Translations under genes and position numbers: made by a program
Origin: Trachelipus rathkii
Taxonomy: Eukaryota > Arthropoda > Malacostraca > Isopoda > Trachelipodidae
Direction: 5' to 3'
DNA: 19,981 nucleotides
NCBI GenBank assembly: GCA_015478945.1
Contig: JABUQX010113232.1
Location: forward strand, 12,501 to 32,481
Shown: positions 1 to 7,745 of the stretch, in pieces
Position numbering within the stretch: the stretch's first letter is position 1
Layout of the letters: each line of letters opens with the position of its first letter
The notes under the pieces: model-generated
The model's input: only the letters and a program-made list of their open reading frames with translations
The model's database searches: none
Told to the model about the DNA's origin: nothing

Positions 1-36
1 ACTATATATATAATATATTATATATATATAATATAT
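1..36. repeat. (TA)n microsatellite, cut by window start
   Basis: The first 36 bases are almost entirely alternating T and A with occasional slips (TAAT). The array continues beyond the left edge. It matches the TA arrays found at every other element boundary in the window. Confidence 0.9.
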
Positions 37-240
37 AGGCTTTAATTTATAACGTTGGTGACTCTAGGCCAGCGAAATCAATAATTAATGTATCAGTTAT
101 TTAATAATTTTAGGGGGTAATACAATTAAATTTGTTGGGTACCTAACCTAAATCTAAGCTAACCTACTTAACCTAAACTACCAAACAAGCCTAAAATGAA
201 CCTAAACTAATTTTAACGGAGTCAACCACTTATAAATGAT
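37..240. other. AT-rich spacer with degenerate CCTAA units
   Basis: About 200 bp of non-microsatellite sequence lie between two TA arrays. No reading frame of interest is visible. From about 141 to 192 the sequence is a run of imperfect CCTAA/CCTAAA units (ACCTAACCTAAAT, then AACCTACTTAACCTAAAC). These resemble the complement of the arthropod telomere repeat TTAGG. The rest is unassigned. Confidence 0.5.
141..192. repeat. Degenerate CCTAA repeat (interstitial telomere-like)
   Basis: CCTAA or a one-base variant recurs about every 5 to 8 bases over roughly 50 bp. TTAGG is the standard telomeric repeat of many arthropods. The units are too irregular for a functional telomere, and the tract is internal. 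It could equally be a simple AT-biased repeat that resembles a telomere by chance. Confidence 0.4.
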
Positions 241-398
241 CCATATATATATATATATACTATATATACTATATATATATTACTTATATATATTATTATA
301 TATATATATACTATATATATAATATTATATATTATATATATATATATATATAATATATATAATATACTATATATAATTTATATATAATATATATATAT
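241..398. repeat. (TA)n microsatellite flanking the Gypsy element
   Basis: About 158 bp of TA dinucleotides with sporadic interruptions end exactly where the left LTR begins (TG at 399-400). Another TA array begins right after the far LTR, so the Gypsy element appears to have landed inside a TA array. That makes its short target-site duplication impossible to tell from the repeat. Confidence 0.9.
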
Positions 399-491
399 TG
401 AAGCTGGGAGCTTAAAACCGCTTCTTTAAGGTTGATTGAGAAGTAAATGTGCTTACAATTTTTATTTTCCTACTTCTAATTTACAAGTGAG

Positions 492-548
492 GGTTGGACC
501 CCTTGTCCTAAAAAAAAACAAAAACAAAGAATTAGGACAGGGTGAACC
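492..548 (+). repeat. Hairpin 1 inside the LTR
   Basis: The arm at 492-511 (GGTTGGACCCCTTGTCCTAA) pairs with 532-548 (TTAGGACAGGGTGAACC) across an A-rich loop. Nine inner base pairs (TTGTCCTAA with TTAGGACAG, less one) are continuous, and the outer part needs small bulges. The same structure is present in the other LTR near 6450-6515, with one-base indels. Confidence 0.6.
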
Positions 549-558
549 TAGTTATTAC

Positions 559-623
559 TATTCCACATATGAATCATATTCTGCAGAAAGAATTTCTACA
601 GAATATGAAGCTTATGTGGAGTA
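559..623 (+). repeat. Hairpin 2 inside the LTR
   Basis: Arms 559-583 and 599-623 are inverted repeats, identical at about 21 of 25 positions, around a 15-base loop. The arms may extend outward a further 10 or so bases. Several mismatches are T against C after reversal, which would be G-U wobbles in a plus-strand RNA, so the fold would be more stable there than in the minus-strand transcript. The other LTR carries the same structure near 6527-6592. Confidence 0.65.
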
Positions 624-639
624 GTAGTACAATTGATTG

Positions 640-1000
640 TTAGTTTGAGAGAGGCTGTTTTATGTATATGCATACACAGGCAGAAAAAGGTTTCTCCCCG
701 ATATACATTCGCATAAAGCAGCCTTACATTTGATATGAGTCTCACACCGTACAAAAAAAAACATTAGTTTGGGAGGAGCTGTTTTATGTATATGCATATA
801 CAGGCAGAAAAAGGTTTCTCCCCGATATACATTCGCATAAAGCAGCATTACATTTGGTATGAGTCTTACACAGTACAAAAGATTATTAGTTTGAGAGAAG
901 CTGTTTTATGTATATGCATATACAGGCAGAAAGAGGTTTCTCCCCGATATACATTCGCATAAAGCAGCCTTACATTTGGTATGAGACTCACACAGACACA
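640..1000. repeat. Three tandem ~122 bp units, each a hairpin
   Basis: Units begin at about 640, 764 and 886 with TTAGTTTG(A/G)GAG. Each holds an imperfect palindrome, at 653-723, 778-846 and 900-968. In the first, GGCTGTTTTATG pairs with CATAAAGCAGCC around a conserved CAGGCAGAAAAAGG..CCCCG middle. The full 21-base arms of unit 1 agree at 16 positions, and some mismatches would be G-U pairs in RNA. The array is present in both LTRs (6607-6966), so it belongs to the element and is not a local duplication. No protein role is evident. Confidence 0.85.
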
Positions 1001-1039
1001 TATATTAAAAAATTGCCTATGTTGTTGTAACTTCTTTGA

Positions 1040-1091
1040 CGAGAGAGAGAGACGAGACGAGAGATGAGAGAGTGGAGGAGATGATGAGAGC

Positions 1092-1123
<32 letters not shown>

Positions 1124-1124
1124 T
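1040..1124. repeat. (GA)n microsatellite within the LTR
   Basis: A purine tract of GA dinucleotides with GAC and GAT interruptions lies between the hairpin array and the second tandem repeat. The other LTR has the same tract at 7006-7076 and again near 7245-7285, split there by extra sequence. Confidence 0.9.
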
Positions 1125-1130
1125 TTTTGG

Positions 1131-1564
1131 GCTGTTCACCTCTGCGCCACTATTACCCAGCTTGGCCTCTCTCTAAACTGCTATGTAACGCGCACGCCCG
1201 CTAGGGTTAGTATGTAAATACCGATCTATGCGACCTCTATTTACTATATGATGCCCTAAAATTTATTTAAGAAGTTCCCTAAATCTAACATTTTTCCCGT
1301 TTGTTCACCTCCTGCTCGTACTATACCCAGCTTAGCCTCTCTCTAAACTGCTATGTAACGCGCACGCCCGCTAGGGTTAGTCATAGTAATACCGATCTAT
1401 TGCCGACCTCTATTTACTATACTGATGCCTAAATTATATAAAAAGTCCAATCTAAACATTTTTCGCGTTGTTCACCCTCTCTCTAACTATTACCCAGCCT
1501 TCAGCCCTCTCTTCAAAACTGCTAGTGTAACGCCGCAAACGCCCACTAGGGAATTATATGTGTG
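1131..1564. repeat. Tandem ~170 bp repeat, about 2.5 copies
   Basis: Units start at 1131, 1301 and 1468 with TTGTTCACC or a close variant. Each contains TACCCAGC, CCTCTCT..AAACTGCTA and GTAACGC..CGC(T)AGGG. The first two continue through ACCGATCTAT and a TTTACTAT block. The third diverges after CACTAGGG. The array is repeated in the other LTR at 7297-7745. It may be duplicated LTR promoter or enhancer sequence, but nothing in the sequence proves that. Confidence 0.8.
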
Positions 1565-2209
1565 GAAATTAACGCCTATCCAGAGCTGTTATTTCCCAGT
1601 ATTATACTTAAAATTACATGCGACTCTAAATTCCACCTAGTTTTCTCTTTACTCTAGCCTCTGACCCTAATTTAGGCTAATTGCTGAACGCTACCTAAGG
1701 CCTACCGCAAATTCACTGGCAGGCATGAACACTTCACTTTGTTTTCCTACTGGATTTTAGGCATTCTTTTTGATACGCTATTCATCTGATGCGTTTTCAT
1801 TGCAACCAATTTCTAACCTCAGCTTTAGGCTCCACCGACTAATCTAGGTTCGCCTAACTTTGGTCTATTTACCCTAAAATAATGTACTTAATAGGCTGCC
1901 CTTTTTCTAAACTCACCTTGGTTTGGGGTTTAGTTATATAATTAACATCAATTTGCTCGTATTTTAATATAATGTTATACTTTTGCTATTATTTTATATT
2001 AATTCTCTAGAAGGAAGTTACATGCTGTTGCGATTTTGGAAAAGTGATAATTCGGCGGCTTGGAGGCGTGGCTTAGTTCCACGAAACGACAACTACATCT
2101 TAAACATAGGGCGTGTTCGGCTCTACCCTGTAACTTCGTAGTTCGGCTCTGTAGTTCAGCTCTGTATAGATGTTCTTTCCACTTCCACAGAGAAGAGTGG
2201 CCTTCCACA
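1565..2209. other. Unique 5' half of the LTR (U3-like side)
   Basis: About 645 bp between the 170 bp repeats and the LTR end. It matches the other LTR at about 7746-8432, with long stretches near identical (for example around 1740-1860 and 7950-8085). In element orientation this is the start of the LTR, where a U3 promoter would be expected. No ORF here is supported. Confidence 0.55.
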
Positions 2210-2223
2210 GTACCCCCCTGCAG
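2210..2223 (-). promoter_or_regulatory. Polypurine tract (plus-strand primer site)
   Basis: Read on the minus strand, CTGCAGGGGGGTAC lies immediately before TGTGGAAGG, the first bases of the 3' LTR. A G-run ending next to the LTR TG is what an LTR retroelement uses to prime plus-strand DNA synthesis. The position fixes element orientation and the inner LTR edge. Confidence 0.7.
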
Positions 2224-2241
2224 AGCTGAGGCCGGGGCGCC

Positions 2242-3042
2242 CTAATCCCGGTAGCGGAGTGGCCGGCGCAAATGACGGCCTCTGCTCGATAAGTCTCTGG
2301 ACGCAGGCGGCTGCAAACCAGGACGAGGGCGAGAACGAGGGGCTGGTGTTGGAGGTGCAGGAGTGTGGACGAGAGGGCGAGGAATACGAGAGGGAAGTGG
2401 AACATCTGCAGTACGACTTGTGGAAGGCATGGCAGGAGGTGGTGGAATGGGAGGGGACGGTAGAGGTAGAGGAGAAGGAGGAAAAGGAAGAGGATCTGGG
2501 TCAAGAGGAAGAAGTGGTGGAGATGGAGAGTCAGAGGGAGATGAAGGAGGAGAAGAGTCGGGAGGAGATGAAGGAGGTGGAGAATCTGGTACCGGATAAG
2601 AAGATGATGCATCCAAAGGAATCAGAATTGGTTTTGGAAACAAGTCCGATTCTTGGACGTCAGGAGGATTCGCCTCAAAATAGGCAGGTTTGAGACGATC
2701 GATCGATATAACGTCGGTACGAGTAGGAAGCTGTACTTTGAAGAACTTCTCCTTCCGAAGTAACACCGGGAAGGGCCCGTCGTACTTGGGTTGGAGTGGA
2801 GAACGGTGGGAGTCATGCCTCACCAAAACATGGGTACAAGAAGAGAGATCTTTCGGAATGTAAGAGTGCACCTTTTGCTGGCGGGTCGGAGTAGTCTCCA
2901 GGAGACCGGGCGCTAAGCGTTTCAATAGCCGAGTGAGATACAGGGTGGCGTCTGCAGTAGCAAGGCGGAAAGATGAGAAAAGAACTCGCAGGCAGGCGAA
3001 ACACAAATACAAAGGCTTTTGGTAAAGCCGGGGGGGCCCCAT
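2242..3042 (-). pseudogene. pol: Gypsy integrase C-terminus with proline-rich tail
   Basis: An open minus-strand frame of 266 codons covers the end of the Pol polyprotein. Residues about 68-122 carry the integrase C-terminal (GPY/F-type) module: THVLVRHD, then KYDGPF (GPF at about 89-91), FFKVQL and ISIDRLKPAY. This module binds DNA and other integrase subunits. Residues about 145-230 are a Pro/Ser/Asp-rich low-complexity tail, and the frame ends RRPLRYRD-stop at 2242, a basic Pol ending common in Gypsy elements. The methionine at 3042 is not a real start, because the integrase core continues upstream in shifted frames. The plus-strand Glu/Gly-rich ORFs over 2259-2693 are antisense shadows of the proline-rich tail. 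Confidence 0.85.
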
Positions 3043-3660
3043 TTAAAAAAGTTCTGCAGCCTGAACACTGAAGATCCTCGCCTTAACGGCCTGCGAGCTA
3101 TATCCCAGCATAACCCAAAGGAAGAGCCTATTCCCGAGTTGTTCTGGTTGTGTATTGTGCATGAGAGAGGCCATTTAAGCTGACGGTGGAACTCTCACAA
3201 ATCCCGATTCCGAAGATAGGTGGAAAGACCTGTGATATGATCTTTCGTCAGATAACCCAAGCAAGCGCATCAAATCCTTTTCCAGAAGAAGGATGGCGAA
3301 AACGCGGACCTTGATCAGTCGTGACGAGAGAGTAATTCCGAACCGAGAGATCCGAATGGAACAAGAAGGGCTTTAGCTATAGATTCGGCATGGCAACAGA
3401 GAGAGGGATAGCTTCTGTCCAACGAGTGAACCTATCAATACAGGTGAGGATATATCGCTTGCCATGAGAAGGTGGGAGAGGTCCAACAATGTCGATGCTG
3501 GACCTTCTCTTCAAAACCGTTGCCCGGGAGGCAAGAAAGTGCCTAAAGGAGCTTTAGTATGTCTTTGCACTTTAGAGCCGCTGGACAAAAGCCATACATG
3601 TGCGCGGACCCAGTCGCTACGTCGGCGTTTAACTTAGCGCCACACAAAACGAGCCGTCTC
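3043..3660 (-). pseudogene. pol: Gypsy integrase zinc-binding and DDE core, frameshifted
   Basis: No long ORF survives, but short minus-strand frames spell integrase in order. First is DWVRA followed by SKVQRHTKAPLG (about 3541-3625), the end of the HHCC zinc-binding domain. Next is IDIVGPLPPSHGKRYILTC (about 3434-3500), whose first Asp codon (3491-3493) is the first catalytic acid. The second Asp lies in TTDQGP (codon at 3314-3316). The catalytic Glu region (about 3185-3200) is disrupted by an apparent one-base indel. The segment then runs through a LLGIR-like stretch near 3060-3110 into the downstream C-terminal ORF. The frame changes many times, so this copy cannot make active enzyme as written. 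Confidence 0.8.
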
Positions 3661-4450
3661 CAGTTGCGTGAAGCCTCGACCGCCAGGGTGTGAAAGCGAA
3701 TGGAGATTGCAGAGACTGCCTTTCGAAGACCATCAGTCGTATCGGATAAGGACGAGGATCATGCCTGTTGAATAATGTGCACAAGAGGCCTTCTTCTGCT
3801 ATTGCCCGCGAAAGATTGAGCCCAACTGCAGCTGTAGCAGAAGAGTCCTGTGAAGATCGATATTGTCTTGCTCCTGGCACGCGGCCATGGCTGCGTAATC
3901 AATGTAGAATGGGAGAAAGAGCGTTAATTTCAATTCGAGAAAGAGCATCCGCGGTTGGAAATTAGCCACTCCGGGAGATGCTGACGCTATGTCTGTAGTA
4001 TAACTTGGGAGAACAATTCAAGATGAGCGAGCAATTCAGGGGGGGGAGTTGACGTTCATTGCCCGTGAAGCATGTCCGAAAGTGATCGCTTTGTTGGTCA
4101 CGCTTCAGGATGGGAACTCCCCGTCACTTGCCACAGAGACGAGTACCGAAAATGGCGAACAGCAAAGTTACCATCTAGCAAGCCGATCCTCTCCCGCTCA
4201 ACAAGCACTATACCTTGTTCGGCGGTTGCGCTTGCGTGAAAAGAAGCAACGTGGCCACCATTCGCCTTTTGCGAAGCTGCCTGAAGCACCGGCACCCAAC
4301 AGCGAAAATCGGACGGCATTCTACCTGCACTCTCGCTGGCGGTATCGTGGGATGAACTAAAGAGTTGGTGGAGGCCGAGGGCTTCTATTGGAAGCCGTTC
4401 AAAAGCAGACTCTGCGCGGAGACCAGCTCGACTTTATGGTCTGGCCTCGC
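3629..4450 (-). pseudogene. pol: Gypsy RNase H and linker to integrase, frameshifted
   Basis: The minus strand between the RT remnant and integrase reads as a degraded RNase H domain plus linker. Landmarks are DGNFAVRHFRY (about 4142-4170), which matches the LAVRHFRYFLEG-type stretch in Gypsy RNase H, and TADALSRIEIN (about 3923-3957), the typical end of the domain. A linker frame with SATAAVGLNLSR follows, and an 83-codon frame (3629-3880) ends in a stretch like HPGxRAT..FVW ahead of the zinc-binding domain. RNase H removes the RNA strand after reverse transcription. Several stops and frame changes are present. Confidence 0.7.
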
Positions 4451-4453
4451 TGT

Positions 4454-4768
4454 TTAGGCGAATGAACCTGCGGTAAGCGGGCCTAGGAGGGCTGCCGCTG
4501 ATTTCAGAAATCTGTGGTAAAAGTTGATCATTCCCAGATATTGACGAAGTTGCTTTTGATTTTGGGGAAGAGGAAAGGCTCGGATAGCGGCGACACGGTC
4601 TACAAGAGGGCAAATACCCTCAGCCGAGACTGTGTGACCAAGGAATGTAAGAGAAGACGCGCCGAATACGCACTTGGTAGGATTGAGACGAATTCCCGCA
4701 TCATCCAACCTACCAAAAACGGCACGTAGGTGCTCCATATGTTCTTCAGGAGAGGAGGAAGAGTAGCG
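4454..4768 (-). pseudogene. pol: Gypsy reverse transcriptase, C-terminal part only
   Basis: The minus-strand frame begins about SSSPEEHMEHL (near 4767) and continues HLRAVFGRLDDAGI, NPTKCVFG, FLGHTVSAEGI, QLRQYLGMINFYHRF and AALLGPLT. This is the end of the palm plus the thumb/connection of a Ty3/Gypsy RT, about 95 residues with no internal stop. The fingers and the catalytic Y(L/V/I)DD box, which normally lies just upstream of the EEH segment, are absent because gag sequence joins here instead. The protein could not polymerise DNA. Confidence 0.88.
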
Positions 4769-5382
4769 GAGGCGGTGTTAGAGTATTGGGGAATGTGTTG
4801 GGCGTGAGTTGCAGATGGTTGAGGAGGTGCGAGAGTCGAAGAGGTAGGGGAAAGAGAGGAAACGGCGTAAGAGGTGTGGACCAAAGGCTCCACCGGAGGG
4901 CGCAAAATTCTGTCTGCTGTAGCGGCAAACTCAGTGAGGGACAACGTCGGGTTCATTGATTGCAGTACGCTGTGATGTCGAGCAGGCATCTTCTGGAGGA
5001 AGAGGGTGCGAATTATTTTCTCTTCCCGTGTAGATGGAGTGCCACCCAACAAACTCAGCATCCTTACCATCAATTCCGAGGGTTTCTGGTCGCCCAGTGA
5101 GATGCCTCCAAGCAGAGTTTCCAATTGTTCCTCTCTAGTGGGAGCCAAGCGGTCGATAATAAGGGTTTTGAGCGTGTTGTAAGGGGTTGTAGAGTTTCTA
5201 GTTGTTGCCAGGCCATCCCTGATTTTGAGGAGGCAAGATTCTGGTAGAGCATTCACAACTCTCGAATATCTCTCCTTCTCGTCTTCGATGGTCAGGAGCG
5301 CCGACTCAGCCAGGTCAAACCAAAGCTCGGGATTGTTTACGAAGAAAGGTTGCAAATGGAATGCTCGCGAGGGAGTAGACAT
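4760..5382 (-). pseudogene. gag: Gypsy Gag, N-terminal ~205 residues
   Basis: I chose the ATG at 5382-5380 (MSTPSRAFHL), because the 55 codons upstream in the same frame look like untranslated leader. The protein reads FFVNNPELWFDLAESALL, then SRVVNALPES, TLIIDRLAPTREEQLE and PARHHSVLQSM. This is the capsid-like Gag of arthropod Gypsy elements, with its NPELWF-type opening and LL.GxxxLGDxKPSxLM block. Gag packages the element RNA. Recognisable Gag ends in a Ser/Thr/Pro-rich stretch near 4770, where the frame enters RT sequence out of register. The rest of Gag, any CCHC knuckle and the protease are missing. Confidence 0.85.
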
Positions 5383-5554
5383 GATGAAAGGCGTAGAAGT
5401 TGGCAGAGTGAAGGAAAGAAAAGAAGTTAAATAAGATGTGGAGCGAGCGGAAGCACTAATAACCGATGGTGGAAAAATCAAAGAAATTACAACCTTAGGA
5501 GCTAGACCAAGAATTAAAATGAGACTGTTGCGATATAAATTGCCCAAAATACTT

Positions 5555-5706
5555 ACATATATATTAATATATATAATATATTAGTATAATATATATATAT
5601 ATATTATATATCATATATATAATATATATATATATATATTATATATATATATATATTTATACTACTTACGCTCTATAATAATATACTATATATATATATA
5701 TATATA
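5555..5706. repeat. (TA)n microsatellite
   Basis: TA dinucleotides are interrupted once by a non-repeat island at about 5657-5680 (TACTACTTACGCTC). The array lies within the Gypsy leader. Confidence 0.9.
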
Positions 5707-5827
5707 AAAACTGATTAAAAATCTTTTTTTTTTTTTTACTGATTATTTTTTATTTGTAAGTTGAGTGTACGAGGGTATCCACAGCACACAAGTTGCGGCG
5801 TCACCTTGTTAGATACACAACAGGGCA

Positions 5828-5828
5828 C

Positions 5829-5864
<36 letters not shown>

Positions 5865-6005
5865 AATGAATAATAATTAATTAATAATAATAAAAATAAT
5901 TATGAATAAATAACAATGATAATAATAAAATTAATAAACATAATAAATATTCTATAATAATAATAATATAATAATAATAATAATATAATATAATAATAAT
6001 AATAG
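5828..6005. repeat. (AAT)n trinucleotide microsatellite
   Basis: About 175 bp of AAT/ATA triplets with irregular interruptions (TTAATTAAT, AAAATAATT). It is the only long trinucleotide array in the window. Confidence 0.88.
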
Positions 6006-6339
6006 ATTAATAAATTATTATTTGATAAGAACAATAAACAACAAATCCTCAAGGTACCAAAATATTGAACAGATTATATGTTCCTTATGAAATACATGTA
6101 CAAGGTAGTCCAACAGCTTTAGTTTGATACTCTGCCGACGAAGCTGGCTCTTGATGGCTGCAGCTGGGCTCGAGAAAGCTGTGAAGTAGATAGAAAAAGG
6201 CACAAACACAATGAGTTGGGTAAATCTACCCGTTTAAAAAAAACAATACCTACAAACGGTACTAAAGTGATTGGGTTCGTTAATAGTTTTTCCTGGCCTT
6301 GTTGTGGGTGTTCTGATTCCCCGCCTGGATTCAATCTTC

Positions 6340-6360
6340 AGCTCTTCAGGGGTCACTATC
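6340..6360 (-). promoter_or_regulatory. Candidate primer-binding site region
   Basis: Read on the minus strand, the bases just inside the 5' LTR are GATAGTGACCCCTGAAGAGC. A tRNA primer site should lie here and usually starts TGG. No exact TGG start is present, though TGACCCC lies within a few bases of the LTR edge. I cannot name the tRNA, and an erroneous base may obscure the site. Confidence 0.3.
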
Positions 6361-6606
6361 TGAGACTGGGTGCTTAGGACCGCCTTCTTTTTAAGGTTGA
6401 TTGCAGAATTTAATCGTTCTTACAATTTCTTATTTTCCTCTTCTATTTTACAAGGTGAGGGTGGACCCCTTGTCTAAAAAAAACAAAACAAAGAATTAGG
6501 ACAGGGTGTAATCCTAGTTATTACTATTCCACATATGAATCATATCTGCCAGAAAGTAATTTCTACAGGACATATGAAGCTTATGTGGGTGTAGTACAAT
6601 TGATTG

Positions 6607-6966
6607 TTAAGTTGAGAGAGAGCTTTTTAGTGTATATGCTACACAGGCAGCAAAAAGGTTTCCCGATATACATCGCATTAAACGCAGCCTTACATTTGAT
6701 CATAGTCTCACCACCGCGTAACAAAAAAACATTTAGTTTGGGAGGAGCTGTTTTATGTATATGCTATACAGCAGAAAAGGTTTCTCCCCGATATAACATT
6801 CGCATAAGCAGCATTACCATTGGTATGAGTCTTACACAGTACAAAAGATTATTAGTTTGAGAGAAGCTGTTTTATGTATATGCATATACAGGCAGAAAGA
6901 GGTTTCTCCCCGATATACATTCGCATAAAGCAGCCTTACATTTGGTATGAGACTCACACAGACACA
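6607..6966. repeat. Three tandem ~122 bp hairpin units (second LTR)
   Basis: Counterpart of 640-1000. Units start at about 6607, 6733 and 6852. The third unit and its borders (about 6835-6973) look identical to 869-1007, whereas units 1 and 2 differ by many single-base indels. Confidence 0.85.
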
Positions 6967-7005
6967 TATATTAAAAAAATACCTATTGTTGTTGTAACTT
7001 CTTGA

Positions 7006-7076
7006 CGAGAGAGAGAGAGAGAGACGAGACGAAGGAGAGAGAGAGATGAGCAGAGGAGCGCAGAGAGAGATGAGAG
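7006..7076. repeat. (GA)n microsatellite (second LTR)
   Basis: GA dinucleotides with GAC and GAT interruptions correspond to 1040-1124. A further GA block follows at about 7245-7285 after the extra segment. Confidence 0.85.
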
Positions 7077-7296
7077 ATTCTTCGCTCAGATCTACAATTA
7101 CTACCGTAATCGCCGCTTCGTAGCGCCGGAGATACCTAAGCGCCGGAGCTGTGTCTATCTGAACCTGATCCAGATAAATGTAATCTATACAGCGCTATAC
7201 AACATCTAGTCATGCTTGCCCCATGGGCTAAGTGACCTAGTACTGGAGAGAGAGAGACGATCACGCCCGAGAGAGACGACAGATGAGATTTTTGGC

Positions 7297-7745
7297 GCTG
7301 TTCACCTCTGCGCCATACTAATTTACCAGGCTTTGGCCTCTCTCTAAACTTGCTATGTAACGCGCACGCCGCTAAGGGTATGTAGTATATAGTAAATACC
7401 GATCTATGCAACCTCTATTTACTATACTGATGCTAAATTATATTAAAAAGTTCCTAAATCTAACATTTTCCCTTGTTCACCTCTTGTCCTCTACTATACC
7501 CAGCTTAGCCTCTCCTAAACTGCTATGGTAACGCGCACGGCCCGCTAGCGGTGTAGTATAGTAAATCTACCGCATCTATGCGACCTCTATATGTACTCTA
7601 TACTGATGCTAAATTATATTAAAAAGTTCCTAAATTCTACACATTTTCCGGCTTGTTTCACCTCTGCTCTACTACTTAGCCCAGCTTAGCCATCTCGTCA
7701 AACTGCTACTGTAAACGCCAAAACGCCCACTAGGTATAAAGTTAT
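7297..7745. repeat. Tandem ~175 bp repeat, about 2.5 copies (second LTR)
   Basis: Counterpart of 1131-1564, with units at about 7297, 7473 and 7653. The same landmarks (CACCTCTGC, CCCAGC, AAACTGCTA, ACGCGCACG) recur in each unit, with many one-base insertions. Confidence 0.78.

Larger units (their letters stand above)
399..2209 (-). repeat. 3' LTR of the Gypsy element
   Basis: This 1811 bp segment is repeated at 6361-8432 in the same orientation. In element orientation it starts at 2209 with TGTGGAAGGCC, directly after the polypurine tract, and ends at 399 (plus-strand TGAAGCTGGGAG against TGAGACTGGGTG in the other LTR). It is unusually long for a Gypsy LTR, and much of the length is internal repeats: two single hairpins, three 122 bp units, a GA tract and 170 bp units. 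The LTR would hold promoter and polyadenylation signals, but I could not place a TATA box or poly(A) signal conserved between both copies. Confidence 0.88.
5383..6360 (-). other. Element leader between 5' LTR and gag, with microsatellites
   Basis: About 980 bp separate the 5' LTR from the gag ATG. It holds a TA array (5555-5706), a poly-T run (5724-5738), an (AAT)n array (5828-6005) and about 350 bp of ordinary sequence (6006-6360) with no supported ORF. Such a long leader is unusual, and the microsatellites may mark a further insertion or a rearrangement inside the leader. Confidence 0.5.

Noticed and set aside
660..878. Minus-strand 72-codon ORF repeating similar Tyr/Cys-rich blocks
   Set aside because: It lies wholly in the 122 bp LTR tandem repeats, starts and ends arbitrarily, and breaks in the matching units of the other LTR.
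640..1000. Repeat-spacer-repeat pattern that might suggest a CRISPR array
   Set aside because: There are only three units, the whole 122 bp is repeated with no unique spacers, the array sits in a retrotransposon LTR, and the sequence is eukaryotic.
1986..1999. Possible TATA box (minus-strand TATAAAAT) for the LTR promoter
   Set aside because: The corresponding bases in the other LTR do not keep the motif, and AT-rich sequence gives many chance TATA matches.
2259..2693. Plus-strand 144-codon Glu-rich, coiled-coil-like ORF, and a nested Gly/Arg-rich ORF at 2363-2599
   Set aside because: Both are antisense to the proline-rich end of Gypsy Pol. The composition follows from complementing CCN-rich codons.
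7136..7411. Minus-strand 91-codon ORF in the extra LTR segment
   Set aside because: It spans the LTR-specific extra segment and part of the 170 bp repeat, shows no recognisable domain, and is absent from the other LTR.
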